A DNA stretch of 64,000 nt from Symbiodinium natans (GCA_905221605.1 CAJNDS010002483.1:263722-327721), one strand, 5' to 3'. Positions 8,966 through 17,976 are shown, counted from the first letter of the stretch. The notes: generated by a model not told the origin, from the sequence alone. Made by a program: numbers and translations.

Positions 8966-8999
8966 TGTAGAGCCTCTCCTGCCCAGACGCACTCCAGCA
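8966..8999 (-). CDS. WD40 gene, exon 5 of the visible series
   Basis: Encodes CWSASGQERLY, continuing directly from SADKSIK of the exon at 9183-9251 to give the canonical WD40 ending S-I-K-C-W. A GA donor (CTACA|GAGAC) is the likely 3' edge; the next exon was not identified. Confidence 0.6.
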
Positions 9000-9182
9000 C
9001 TCCTGGATCTCGTATCCTAAACCCCAAAGGCTCTACTGAGGCCTTGGACTAGGTTTTGGGCTCAGGGCTCAGGGCTGAGGGCTTAGGGCTTCGGGCCTGG
9101 CGCTTACGGCTTTGAGCCGAACCCCTTAACCCTAAACCCGTAACCCTTAACCCTAGACCGCCCCGACCCCCCATCCCGGAGC

Positions 9183-9251
9183 CTTGATCGACTTGTCCGC
9201 GCTCGCAGACGCAATCAAGGTTCCGTCACGGGAGAAGTCCACGTCGTTTAC
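9183..9251 (-). CDS. WD40 gene, exon 4 (VNDVDFSRDG...SADKSIK)
   Basis: A 69-nt exon on the minus strand, AG acceptor at 9252-9253 and GC donor at 9181-9182. The 23 residues run from VNDVDFSRDGTLIAS to ASADKSIK. This is the b-c-d strand core of a WD40 blade (V-x-x-V-x-F-S-x-D-G then A-S-x-D-x-x-I). Phase 0 at both ends. Part of the exon is duplicated at 9375-9420 with two mismatches, on the far side of a telomeric tract. Confidence 0.8.
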
Positions 9252-9264
9252 CTGAACTTAGGAT

Positions 9265-9370
9265 ACAGGGTTTAGGGTTTAGGGTTTAGGGTTTAGGGTT
9301 TAGGGTTTAGGGTTCAGAGTTCAGGGTTCAGGGTTCAGGGTTCAGGGTTTAGGGTTTAGGGTTTAGATTT
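9265..9370. repeat. Telomeric tract between two copies of WD40 exon 4
   Basis: TTTAGGG units with a TTCAGGG sub-run. Flanked on both sides by the same exon-derived sequence. Confidence 0.9.
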
Positions 9371-9374
9371 AGGG

Positions 9375-9420
9375 GACGCAATCAAGGTTCCGCCGCGGGA
9401 GAAGTCCACGTCGTTTACCT
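9375..9420 (-). pseudogene. Truncated duplicate of WD40 exon 4
   Basis: Encodes VNDVDFSRGGTLIAS, then stops at a telomeric junction. It includes the same acceptor context as the full copy. The conserved aspartate of S-R-D-G is changed to glycine, so this copy is probably non-functional and skipped. Confidence 0.7.
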
Positions 9421-9433
9421 GAACTTAGGATAC

Positions 9434-9660
9434 AGGGTTTAGGGTTTAGGGTTTAGGGTTTAGGGCTCGAAAACCCTGAGGCCTTAAGACCCTGAGGCCC
9501 CCAGGCTCAAGAACCCGGGAGAGAGCCCCTTCTGACTAAAAGTTTGGTGACTCTTGGGTTTCCTTCTCTCAAAATCACCCTAAACCCTAAACCCTAAACC
9601 CTAAACCCTAAACCCTAAACCCTAAACCCTAAACCCTATACTCTACACCCTAAACCCTTT
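9434..9660. repeat. Telomeric tracts, both orientations
   Basis: TTTAGGG at 9436-9466 and CCCTAAA at 9579-9655, with about 110 bp of spacer. Confidence 0.85.
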
Positions 9661-9995
9661 AATCCCCTCTTGGGGCAGTCCGTGAACCTTCAGCCGAGGT
9701 CTTTCTTTGCTGAAGGCCGCCGTGAGGGTTTAGGGTTTTAGGGTTCAGGAAGTAGCGTTTACCGCAAACCCTAAACCCTAAACCCTAAACTACCCGAAAC
9801 ACTAAACCCTAAGCCCTAAAGCCTAAACCGTAACCCGCCCACCAATTCGGGCATAAGCCCGAAACCCCGAACCCTAAGGCGAGCCCCCCTCTGAATTACC
9901 AAGCCCTAGCACCCTGAACCCTATGCCTCACACCTAAACCCTAACCCCTAAATCCTAAACCCTTAACGCTCGTGTTTGGGGGCCCCGGCCCAATA

Positions 9996-10031
9996 CTTAT
10001 GCCCACGCAGCACGTGGAGAAGCAGTCGCGC
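9996..10031 (-). CDS. WD40 gene, exon 3 (ARLLLHVLRGHK)
   Basis: A 36-nt minus-strand exon encoding ARLLLHVLRGHK, the linker and GH turn that must sit between exon 2 (WDLEALK) and exon 4 (VNDVDFS). AG acceptor at 10032-10033. At the 3' edge the junction slides by one G, allowing a GT donor. Phase 0. Finding exactly the missing WD40 segment between its neighbours is the strongest sign that the series is a real gene. Confidence 0.75.
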
Positions 10032-10149
10032 CTGGGTGAGGACTTGAGGGGTGTAGGGTTTAGGGTTTAGGGTTTAGGGTTCAAGGTTTAGGGATTAGGG
10101 GTTAGGGTTTGCTGTAATGGGGCGTAGGTGCTATGAAGGTTAGGCTTTG

Positions 10150-10620
10150 GAAAGCTTCGTGAGGCACGAAGAGCAGCTCTGGCCCGATTGCGGAGGGCAA
10201 TCTTATACCTTTCTCCCCCACACCGTCCGAGGCGGCAAAGCCACCCAAACCTATTCCTTTTAGGGCTTAGGCTAAACTCAAGTCAATTGCTTACTCAATA
10301 CATAACTTCTTCCTTTCGTCACGGATGGGCCAAGTTCCGGAAAAGCAGAGGGCTCCGGGAACCCCTGGCCGAGGGCCCTAGGTGTACCCCCCCAAAGCGA
10401 CAAGGTACTTTGTAAAGGGAGGTGCGACGGACCTCCGAGCTGTGGGAGGCGGGCGAACGACCTGGGGCGGCTTGCGCCATTGTAGGGGACCTTGAGTTTA
10501 GGACCCGAATCACGAAAACGCAAGGAGCCTAGCAAGGGTCGGGTCTTGTCCTGGCCCTCGTGTGGGGCCACCCACAGACCTCCCCGAGAGTCGAACCGAA
10601 GTCGAACCGAAGCAGCAGGG
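10150..10620. other. Longest non-telomeric spacer in this part, unassigned
   Basis: GC-rich, several overlapping open frames on both strands, no recognised motif. It could be exon or an old repeat. Confidence 0.3.
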
Positions 10621-10919
10621 TTTAAGGCTCAGGGCCTAGAGTTTAGGGTTCTAGGATAATGTTTTGTTGTTGTGTGCCATGTCGAGTGAAAAGAACATGA
10701 AAACCCTTGTATCCTCTTAGTGTTGTGGGAGTCTTTGGGCGGGTGGGCATTTTCCAAATGCTCGATGCTTGGACTTGAGATGCCGAACCCTAAACTCTAA
10801 AGTCTGAACCCTGAACCCCCCTAATTCAGGTCAAGGCCGGAAAAAACTCTGGTCTGAGAATATGGAGTACAGGTGCAGAGCTTTTTTGGTCGGCTTTAGG
10901 GTTTGGGGCCCCCAAAACC

Positions 10920-11048
10920 TAACTGAACCCTAAGCCCTAAGCCCGAAGCCCTAAGCCCTAAGCCCCAAGCCCCAAGCCCTGAGCCCTAAGCCCTGAGCCC
11001 TGAGCCCTGAGCCCTGAGCCCTAAGCCCTAAGCCCTAAGCCCTAAACC
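10920..11048. repeat. CCCTAAG variant telomeric array
   Basis: About 17 units alternating CCCTAAG, CCCTGAG and CCCCAAG. Confidence 0.85.
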
Positions 11049-11084
11049 CTCCACCCCACACCATCCCGAACTCTGAACTGGTCC

Positions 11085-11123
11085 CTTCAGTGCCTCCAGG
11101 TCCCAGATCTGGAGCGTGTGGTC
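11085..11123 (-). CDS. WD40 gene, exon 2 (DHTLQIWDLEALK)
   Basis: A 39-nt exon with AG acceptor at 11124-11125. It encodes DHTLQIWDLEALK, a perfect strand-d plus WD motif. It joins in phase 0 to exon 1 upstream (VGFQ|DHTLQIWD) and exon 3 downstream. The donor slides between GG and GA. Confidence 0.8.
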
Positions 11124-11415
11124 CTGCGCCGGGGCCTAAACCCCCTAAACCCTAAACCCTAAACCCCTAAAACGAGTAGGGCTGAGGGCCTTGGAAACCC
11201 AAACCCTGAGCCCGAAACCCTAAACCCTATACTCTCAAGGTTCAGGTTCGGAGACCAAGGACTTAGTGTCCAGGGTCTACTCCATGTATTTAGGGTTTGG
11301 GGTTTAGGGTTTGGATTTAAGGGTTTAGGGGTTTTGGGCTAGGGGCTTCGGGGCTTAGGGTTTAGGGCTTCGGGCTCAGAATCGCTAGGGCTGGCTTGAG
11401 TTCTTTGCACAGAGG

Positions 11416-11540
11416 GATATGAAGTAGGGTACATATTTCTTGTACCCCCAAAAGGACACCAGGTATATACACTCACCAATATTAAAGAGGAACCTTATAT
11501 ACACTCACCAAAAACAGAAATATAAGCCCTGCTTCATATA
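11416..11540. mobile_element. Foldback (MITE-like) element, 125 bp
   Basis: Arms of about 24 bp at 11417-11440 and 11516-11540 (ATATGAAGTAGGG... versus its complement, few mismatches). The core holds two TATACACTCACCA copies. It lies inside the intron between WD40 exons 1 and 2. No coding capacity. Confidence 0.65.
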
Positions 11541-11629
11541 AGCCGGGCACCTCGGTACGAGTAGCTCCGTCACCCTGAAGCCATTGTTCCCAAAACCCCC
11601 GGACCGTGAACCCGACCCAAGCGGAGTTC

Positions 11630-11726
11630 AGGTTTAGGGTTTAGGGTTTAGGGTTTAGGGTTTAGGGTTTAGGGTTTAGGGTTTAGGGTTTAGGGTGTAG
11701 GGTTTAGGGTTTAGGGTTTAGGGTTC
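11630..11726. repeat. Interstitial telomeric tract, TTTAGGG x13
   Basis: One GTGTAGG variant. Within the WD40 exon 1-2 gap. Confidence 0.9.
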
Positions 11727-12065
11727 AGGCTTGCCCTTTGAAAGTTCTGAAACTCCAAAGGAACAAAGGCGGTGAGGGGGACCACAAAGTGGTGAGTGTA
11801 AGGCCAACTACAAAGGGCTGAAAAAAGCTTAAGCTCTAGAGCGGCGACCCTGCAGCTACAATATTGAAAACGGTTTAGGATATGTCTTGTGCAAAGGGTG
11901 AACGGCCCGAGTTTGCCCTCCGGCCAGAAACTGCAGTTTCAATATTGAAAGGTGGAAAGCGTACAGGTGCATGGCCCTAAGTAACCCTAAACACTAAGCC
12001 CCTAAAACCCAGAAAGCGCCGCCCCAATCACCCTATCCCTAAACCATATAAACCCTGAACCGTTG

Positions 12066-12215
12066 AGGGGTTTAGGGTTTAGGTTTGGGGTTTGGGGTTT
12101 GGGGTTTGGGGTTTGGGGTTTGGGGTTTAGGGTTTAGGGTTTAGGGTTTAGGGTTTAGGGTTTAGGGTTTAGGGTTTAGGGTTTAGGGTTTGGGGTTTGG
12201 GGTTTGGGGTTTGGG
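12066..12215. repeat. TTTGGGG / TTTAGGG / TTTGGGG sandwich array
   Basis: About six TTTGGGG units, nine TTTAGGG units, then TTTGGGG again. Within the WD40 exon 1-2 gap. Confidence 0.9.
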
Positions 12216-12254
12216 GAACCCTCAACCCGAAGCCCCAAGCCCTAACCCCCTGGC

Positions 12255-12308
12255 CTGAAAGCCCACAGCGGCCCTCCGTCCGTCCGGGCTCAAGGCCAAG
12301 GCATTGGC
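12255..12308 (-). CDS. WD40 gene, exon 1 of the visible series (LALSPDGRRAAVG)
   Basis: A 54-nt minus-strand exon, AG acceptor at 12309-12310 and GC donor at 12253-12254, both phase 0. It encodes ANALALSPDGRRAAVGFQ, strand b-c of a WD40 blade. Joined to exons 2-4 the order is exactly that of one blade followed by the start of the next. The gene is read right to left. Its upstream exons are not certain; islands at 12972-13015 and 12768-12853 are candidates but lack WD40 motifs. Role: probable scaffold protein, partner unknown. Confidence 0.8.
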
Positions 12309-12326
12309 CTGTGAAGCCGCTAAAGG

Positions 12327-12445
12327 ATTTAGGGTTTAGGGTTTAGGGTTTAGGGTTTGGGGTTTAGGGTTTAGGGTTTAGGGTTAGGATTTTGGGGGTT
12401 TAGGGTTCAGGGTTTAGGGTGTTTGGGGGTTAGGGTTCAGGGGTT
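12327..12445. repeat. TTTAGGG tract with variants
   Basis: Perfect units, then degenerate GGGTTCAG and GGGGTTAG forms. Confidence 0.85.
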
Positions 12446-12767
12446 CCCTAGTCCCCCACAATCCTGAGCACGAATAATGTAAATCCTAAGTCCTGAACCC
12501 TAAACACTCAACCCGAAACCCCCAAACCCTAAACCCCTAAACCCCTAAACCCTAAGTACCTAAATCCCAAAGCCACAAGCCGGCGCCCAAAAACACTGAG
12601 GCTGCAGGGGCTCCACTGTAGGCCCAAAAGCCTTGAAAACCTAGCGCTGAACTCCCTAGACCCTCGAACCTAAAACCGCAAACGCTCAAAACCCTAGTGC
12701 CTAAAACCTGAAAAGCCCTGAGCCCACCCTTAAACCCTCAACCCTAAACCTTAAACCCTGTAACCGT

Positions 12768-12853
12768 TGACATCGGTCTGCTTGATGGAGTTCCACTATG
12801 AGGGATTCTGGCCCTGGAGAGCTTACGATTTCGAGAACCCCTGCACCCTGTGG
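12768..12853 (-). CDS. Exon-like island (VLEIVSSPGPESLIVEL)
   Basis: Open minus frame after an AG acceptor: GAGVLEIVSSPGPESLIVEL. An internal GTAAGC could be a donor. No domain recognised. Confidence 0.4.
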
Positions 12854-12971
12854 TATAGGGTTTAGGATTAGGGGTTTAGGGTTTAGAGCTTAGAGCTTAG
12901 GGTTTAGGGTTTAGGGTTGAGGGTTCGAACCTACACTCAACCTTGAGCCCCACATGCTACAAGAACATCCC

Positions 12972-13015
12972 CTGGGTTCCGAGGTCATCGAGCCAACCCT
13001 TTTCGCAGCGCTAAA
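12972..13015 (-). CDS. Exon-like island (FSAAKRVGSMTSEP)
   Basis: Minus frame between AG (TCGTCTAG) and CCCAG|GGGATG. Small; no domain recognised. Confidence 0.4.
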
Positions 13016-13249
13016 CTAGACGAAGGTCCCATGCAGAGCTCAGGGCTTTAAACGCTAAACCCTAACACCCTAAAACCCCTAAAACCCTGAACCCCAAAGC
13101 CCTAAATCCCTAAATCCCTAAACTCAGAGTCAGAATGTTCCAGTGAATCGCGCAGTCATGAGATGCCAAGCAGATATCTCCGACCATATGCCCCTGATCA
13201 GACGCAGATGTCTACGGCGTCCCATCCTGGCCATGAGGTACGAGTACTT

Positions 13250-13388
13250 GGAGGCTCATGGTACTTATTAACCAATTATAACTGCACTTATAACCCACTT
13301 ACAAGCCCCTTAAGTAAGTGCCCTGATGTGGTTATCAGTACAGCTATAAGTACAGTTACGAATGGCTATTAAGTACCATGAACCTCCA
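13250..13388. mobile_element. Foldback (MITE-like) element, 139 bp
   Basis: Terminal inverted repeats at 13250-13270 (GGAGGCTCATGGTACTTA) and 13369-13388. A diverged half copy lies at 31-85. No target duplication recognised. Confidence 0.7.
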
Positions 13389-13454
13389 GGCAGGGCTTGC
13401 TTGCTTACATATGAGGCATGTAGGGTTCTTACAGACCCAGAGGCTCCATCTGTA

Positions 13455-13527
13455 GTACTGTCATGGAATCAGGTACCCAAAAACCATACTCAATAGGGTT
13501 TTGGGGTACCTGGTTCCATAATAGTAC
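13455..13527. repeat. 73-bp hairpin
   Basis: Arms of about 28 bp (GTACTGTCATGGAATCAGGT and complement) with few mismatches around a short loop. Confidence 0.7.
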
Positions 13528-13556
13528 ATAGTAACCCTAAACCCTAAACCCTACGG

Positions 13557-13735
13557 ATGGACCCTCTGGGAGAAAGCACCATCCATGCATCATCGCTTGA
13601 TGGAAGCATTATCGTTGCCACCTTATCGGCAGCGCCGTCGTCAATCGACTTCGCCATACCCCATGACGAGATGTTGCGACGAAAAGGAAAACGTGTTGAT
13701 CCCAAAAAATGGTTGCAAGACTCTTCCGTCCTAAA
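13557..13735. other. Open island, strand undecided
   Basis: The plus frame starts with ATG and ends in KGKRVDPKKWLQDSS before a telomeric array; the minus strand is equally open (ISSWGMAKSIDDGAADKVAT). Probably exonic. Unknown function. Confidence 0.35.
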
Positions 13736-13739
13736 CCCT

Positions 13740-14033
13740 AGACCTAACGCCCTAAGCCCTAAAGCCCTGAAGCCCTAAAGCCCTAAAGCCCTAAAGCCCT
13801 GAAGCCCTAAAGCCCTAAAGCCCTAAAGCCCTAACGCCCTAACGCCCTAAAGGCCTAAAGGCCTAAAGGCCTAAAGGCCTAAAGGCCTAAAGGCCTAAAG
13901 GCCCAAAGGCCCAAAGGCCCAAGGCCCAAAACCCAAAACCCAAAACCCAAAACCCAAAACCCAAAACCCTAAACCCTAAACCCTAAACCCTAAACCCTAA
14001 ACCCTAAACCCTAAACCCTAAACCCTAAACCAA
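13740..14033. repeat. Stepwise variant telomeric array
   Basis: Successive homogeneous blocks: AAAGCCCT, then AAAGGCCT, AAAGGCCC, AAAACCC and AAACCCT. Each block differs from its neighbour by one or two bases. Confidence 0.9.
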
Positions 14034-14041
14034 AACCGAAG

Positions 14042-14112
14042 CGCAAGCTGCAGGCCTCGCGCTGCAGGCGCAGCGAGCAGAGCTCCGGGCCCTGGACCCA
14101 GAGGCCCGACAG
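14042..14112. other. GC-rich open island, strand undecided
   Basis: The plus strand reads QAQRAELRALDPEARQLYVG; the minus strand is open too. Likely exonic. Confidence 0.3.
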
Positions 14113-14116
14113 CTTT

Positions 14117-14200
14117 ATGTAGGGTTTAGGGTTTAGGGTTTAGGGTTTAGGGTTAAGGGTTTAGGGTTTAGGGTTCAGGGTTCAGGGTTTAGGGTTTAGG
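14117..14200. repeat. TTTAGGG tract
   Basis: About 11 units with TTAAGGG and TTCAGGG variants. The next 800 bp (to about 15020) has degenerate telomeric motifs and spacer with GAAAAAC-type short repeats at 14800-14860; no gene called. Confidence 0.8.
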
Positions 14201-15324
14201 AATCCTAAGCACCATGTGGTTGCGGTGTTTAGCTTGGGTTTCGGGGGTTTAAGCGGTCGTTTGGGGTTCAGGGTTTGGGGTTTGGTACGGGGTTTAGGGT
14301 TTCGGGGGTTAGCAGGATTTTTGGGTTTAGAGTTTAGGGTTCAGGGTTCGGGAGCTAGGGTTTAGGGTTCAGGGATGAAAACACGGAGTTTAAGCAAGGA
14401 TGCAAAGCTGTAGGAACCCGAAAACTATAAAGCCTAAACCGTCGAGCCCGATGAAGCCCTTGTTCAACCCGAAATCCCTTCTTCAACCTCTCGAACCCTC
14501 CAACTCCACTTTCAAGCTCGGGAAAATCTAAACCCTAAACCCTAGAAACTCGGAGTGGTCAAGCTGTCAATCTCGTCCTGTTTCATCACGAACTCGAACG
14601 GGCATCAAACTAACATTCTCTCAAACTATCAGCCCGTGGAATATCCTGGGGCTTTAAACTGTCAACTCCATTTAAAAAAAAACATCTAAACCCTAAACCC
14701 GACGTCGACCCCGCCCGAGACCTCAACTTCCAAACTCTTTCAAACTGACCGCGGATCAAACTTTTTAGGGTTTAGGGTTTAAGGTTCTTTCAAAGGATAA
14801 AAACCCTGAAACATCCTGAAAAACATTGAAAAACCTTGAGAAACACTGAAAAACTTTGAAGAAACCGGTGAAGGCTCGGTTTTGGTCAAAAATCCAGAAA
14901 ACGAGAGCCCACCCAGAACCGTCGATCTCAGTACTAAAAAATCGCATGTTTTAACTGGGACCCGGGCCGATCCTGGGGTCCCCCTCATTTGGGGTGTTTG
15001 GGGGGGGTAGCTGCCTAGGGAACCTTAGGGTTTCGGGTTTAGGGTTTAGGGTTTAGGGTTTAGGGTTTAGGGAGCCTGAGGGAGTAGTGGGGAGAATGAG
15101 AGACCTTGGGTTTCATACCCCTCTGAAACCCCCCCCTTTTCTTAGGAACCCTATTACTCACACAACAAGACCTCGGTTTAGGGCTTAGGGTTTAAAATGT
15201 TCGGGTTTAGGGTGGTCAAGCAGAACTGTGGATCAGGACATACAAGCCTCGCCGGTCTCAAGCCTTAAGGGCCCTGAACCCTGCATCCTAAACCCTAAGC
15301 CCTAAACCCTAAACCCTAAGCCCT

Positions 15325-15425
15325 TGCAGGCGCCTGACTCGGCGCCTTTGGGGCGTGGCCCGGCGCCTTCGGGGCAACCACCGGAGCGGCGACGGCCCTT
15401 ACCTCGGGCGTAGGCGGGCTCTTGG
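15325..15425 (-). CDS. Exon-like island, Pro/Ala-rich
   Basis: The minus frame reads PPTPEVRAVAAPVVAPKAP and continues in the same style. Composition matches the islands at 17891-17963 and 16040-16109, suggesting one low-complexity protein. Confidence 0.4.
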
Positions 15426-15447
15426 GGTTTTGGATCTTTTTGGGGGG

Positions 15448-15648
<201 letters not shown>

Positions 15649-15865
15649 TGCCCGTAACCCCTCAACCCTAACCCCTTTTGGGGGGGCTCAGGGGGTTTAA
15701 GTGTCTAGGGTCGGGCTTGAGGTTGCCTGTGCTTGAGCAGGTAGACCTCAGAGTTCACGGTTTGCAGCTTTAGGGTTTAGAGAGTACACTTCAGGGGTAC
15801 GGGCCTCGGGGTCTAAGTGCATTTTCGGAGTCAAAACCATGGCAGAGGTCCATGGCAAAGGGTTT

Positions 15866-16020
15866 CCCTAAACCCTAAACCCTAAACCCCAAACCCTAAA
15901 CCCTAAACCCTAAACCCTAAACCCTAAACCCTAAACCCTAAACCCTAAACCCTAAACCCTAACCCTAAACCCAAAACCCAAAACCCAAAACCCAAAACCC
16001 AACCCTAAACCCTAAACCCT
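15866..16020. repeat. CCCTAAA tract with a CCCAAAA sub-run
   Basis: About 13 CCCTAAA units, then five CCCAAAA-type units. Confidence 0.9.
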
Positions 16021-16039
16021 AGGTGTAGACCATGAAGGC

Positions 16040-16109
16040 CTGAATCCCTGTCGCATCTTGCGCTCAAGGGGGCCGTCGGCATGTAGCCCATTGGGCGCGC
16101 TGGTGGCAC
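16040..16109 (-). CDS. Exon-like island (VPPARPMGYMPTAPLSAR)
   Basis: AG acceptor at 16110-16111 and GC donor at 16038-16039. 23 codons plus one base, Pro-rich. Telomeric tracts on both sides. Confidence 0.5.
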
Positions 16110-16128
16110 CTCCATGGTTTGGGGCCGT

Positions 16129-16345
16129 TTAGGGTTTAGGGTTTAGGGTTTAGGGTTATAGGGTTATAGGGGTTCAGGCTTTGTTGGGTTTTTGGAGGGT
16201 GTATAGAGTCATCTGGTTTATGGGGTTTAGATGGTTTATAGGATTTATAGGGTGTATAGGGTTTATAGGGTTTATGGGTTATGCGGTTTATATGTAAGGT
16301 TTGTGGGGTTTAGGGGGGGGGGGGGGGGTTTGGGGGTTTTGGGCT
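16129..16345. repeat. TTTAGGG, TATAGGG-like units and a G run
   Basis: Degenerates into GGGTTTATA units, then a G run and TTTGGG units. Confidence 0.75.
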
Positions 16346-16413
16346 TTGGGTTTGGGTATTACGGTTGTCAGTGAACGCGGTTGCATGACATTGTTGAAAA
16401 CCATATTGGTGGC

Positions 16414-16476
16414 CTGGAATTGCCAATGTTGCACCACCATTAATGCAGACAGTGTTTTGGGCCGCGATCAAATTCC
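16414..16476 (-). CDS. Exon-like island (NTVCINGGATLAIP)
   Basis: Minus exon with AG acceptor and GC donor (TTCCAG|GCCAC). It encodes NLIAAQNTVCINGGATLAIP, with two leading bases and one trailing. No family recognised. Confidence 0.5.
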
Positions 16477-16631
16477 CTGCAGCTCGCCACCGCGTTCTGC
16501 CTCCGGTCCCTCGACATGAACTTCTGAACTTTCGCAATTGTCAAGTGTGCGTCCACGACGAAGGGGCCCCTAGACCAAGCTTGTCTCTACCCCTTTCTTC
16601 GGTCTGATAGGTTCAAAACCTAGAAAGGCTA

Positions 16632-17010
16632 AGGGGGTATAAGTGGGACCCCTAGAAGGGTCCCTGAATCTTATACATACCTTATTATATAGTCACTTTA
16701 TACCTACGTAGCCACAAAATAACCTCTAAAGAACCCCAAGGTGCCCTAGAAGGGTCCCTCCTGTAGTCTGTTCAAGGTGTAGCGTAGACCGGTACCCGAC
16801 TTCCTAAGCCCCCAAAACCCTCAGGCCCTTCGAGGAAGGCCTGAACCCTTCGCCCTAAACCCTAAACCTCAAGGAGCTAGAGGAGGGAGTTGGGACCTTA
16901 GGGGTTCTTTGGGCTTTTTAGGGGCTACATATAGGGACTGTACCAGGTACACATAAGGGTTCTATAGGGGAATAAGGTCAAGGGTCCCTTCTAGGGGTCC
17001 CTCCTTATGC
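16632..17010. mobile_element. Foldback-type element, family shared with 39761-39900
   Basis: Inverted segments GACCCCTAGAAGGGTCCCT (near 16648) and its complement (near 16984) bracket a core with TATA-rich and CCTACGTAGCC stretches. A diverged half copy lies at 39761-39900. Confidence 0.55.
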
Positions 17011-17166
17011 CCCTTAAAGACCCTAAATCCTAAACCCCAAACCCTAACCCTATACCCTAAAACCCTGCCTGAACCCTAGACCCTAGCTAAACCCCAAACC
17101 CTAAACCCCAAACCCTAAACCCTAAACCCCAAACCTCAACACGGGGGCCCCTTCAGCGGAACACAA

Positions 17167-17229
17167 AGGATCCCTAAACCCTAAACCCTAAACCCTAAAC
17201 CCTAAACCCTAAACCCTAAACCCTAAACC
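17167..17229. repeat. Interstitial telomeric tract, CCCTAAA x9
   Basis: Perfect units. Confidence 0.9.
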
Positions 17230-17237
17230 ACCGGAGC

Positions 17238-17282
17238 CTCGGGCACCGTGGGCATGGTGGCCACATGCGCCGCCTGGGCCAC
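17238..17282 (-). CDS. Exon (VAQAAHVATMPTVPE), downstream half of a split exon
   Basis: 45 nt, phase 0 at both ends. Acceptor CCCAG|GTGGCC and GC donor GAG|GCTCC. It continues in frame from AKPVQAAQ of the exon at 17891-17963, and the acceptor lies in a 16-bp sequence repeated at that exon's donor. Ala/Val/Pro-rich; function unknown. Confidence 0.65.
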
Positions 17283-17293
17283 CTGGGCCGCCT
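17278..17293. repeat. Direct repeat flanking telomeric block (left)
   Basis: GCCACCTGGGCCGCCT, identical to 17886-17901. On the minus strand it contains CAG|GT. Confidence 0.8.
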
Positions 17294-17303
17294 CAGCCGC
17301 AAT

Positions 17304-17875
17304 AGGGTTTAGGGTTTACGATGTAGGGTTTAGGGTTTAGGGTTTAGGGTTTAGGGTTTAGGGTTTAGGGTTTAGGGTTTGGGGTTTGGGGTTTAGGGTT
17401 TAGGGTTTAGGGCCAAAGTTTAGGGTCTACAAACCCTAAACCCCAAACCCCAACCAATTTCAGCCCCAAACCCCGAACCCTAAACAACAAAACCAAAACC
17501 TGCAAACCCGCAAACCCGCAAACCCGCAAACCCGCAAACCCGTAAACCCGTAAACCCGTAAACCCGTAAACCCGTAAACCCGTAAACCCGTAAACCCGTA
17601 AACCCGTAAACCCGTAAACCCGTAAACCCTAAACCCTAAACACTACACCCTAAACCCTAAACCCTAAACCCTGAACCCTAAACGCCAAAACCTAAACCCC
17701 TAAACCCTAAACCCCTAAACCCTGAACCCTAAACCCTGAGCCCTAAACCCTAAACTCTAAACCTCAAACCCTAAACCCCAAACCCCAAACCCCAAACCCT
17801 AAACCCTAAACCCTAAACCCTAAACCCTAAACCCTAAACCCTAAACCCTAAACCCTAAACCCCACCCAAAAGTTT
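17304..17875. repeat. Composite telomeric block acting as intron
   Basis: TTTAGGG tract (17304-17412), a CCCGCAA then CCCGTAA array of about 17 units (17505-17625), mixed units, then CCCTAAA x13. The whole block separates two halves of one reading frame. Confidence 0.85.
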
Positions 17876-17885
17876 GTATGGCCAC

Positions 17886-17901
17886 GCCACCTGGGCCGCC
17901 T
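17886..17901. repeat. Direct repeat flanking telomeric block (right)
   Basis: Identical to 17278-17293. Confidence 0.8.
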
Positions 17902-17963
17902 GGACCGGCTTCGCGCGAGGCGCCACGACCGGCTCCCAGAGTTGCACGGCCATTTTTTGTATG
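17891..17963 (-). CDS. Exon (MAVQLWEPVVAPRAKPVQAAQ), upstream half of a split exon
   Basis: Minus exon of 73 nt, AG acceptor (CCCCAG|CATAC) and GT donor (CCCAG|GTGGC), ending in phase 0. It encodes IQKMAVQLWEPVVAPRAK then PVQAAQ. Spliced to 17238-17282 it reads PVQAAQ-VAQAAHVATM with no gain or loss of bases. Confidence 0.65.
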
Positions 17964-17976
17964 CTGGGGGGGAGTT

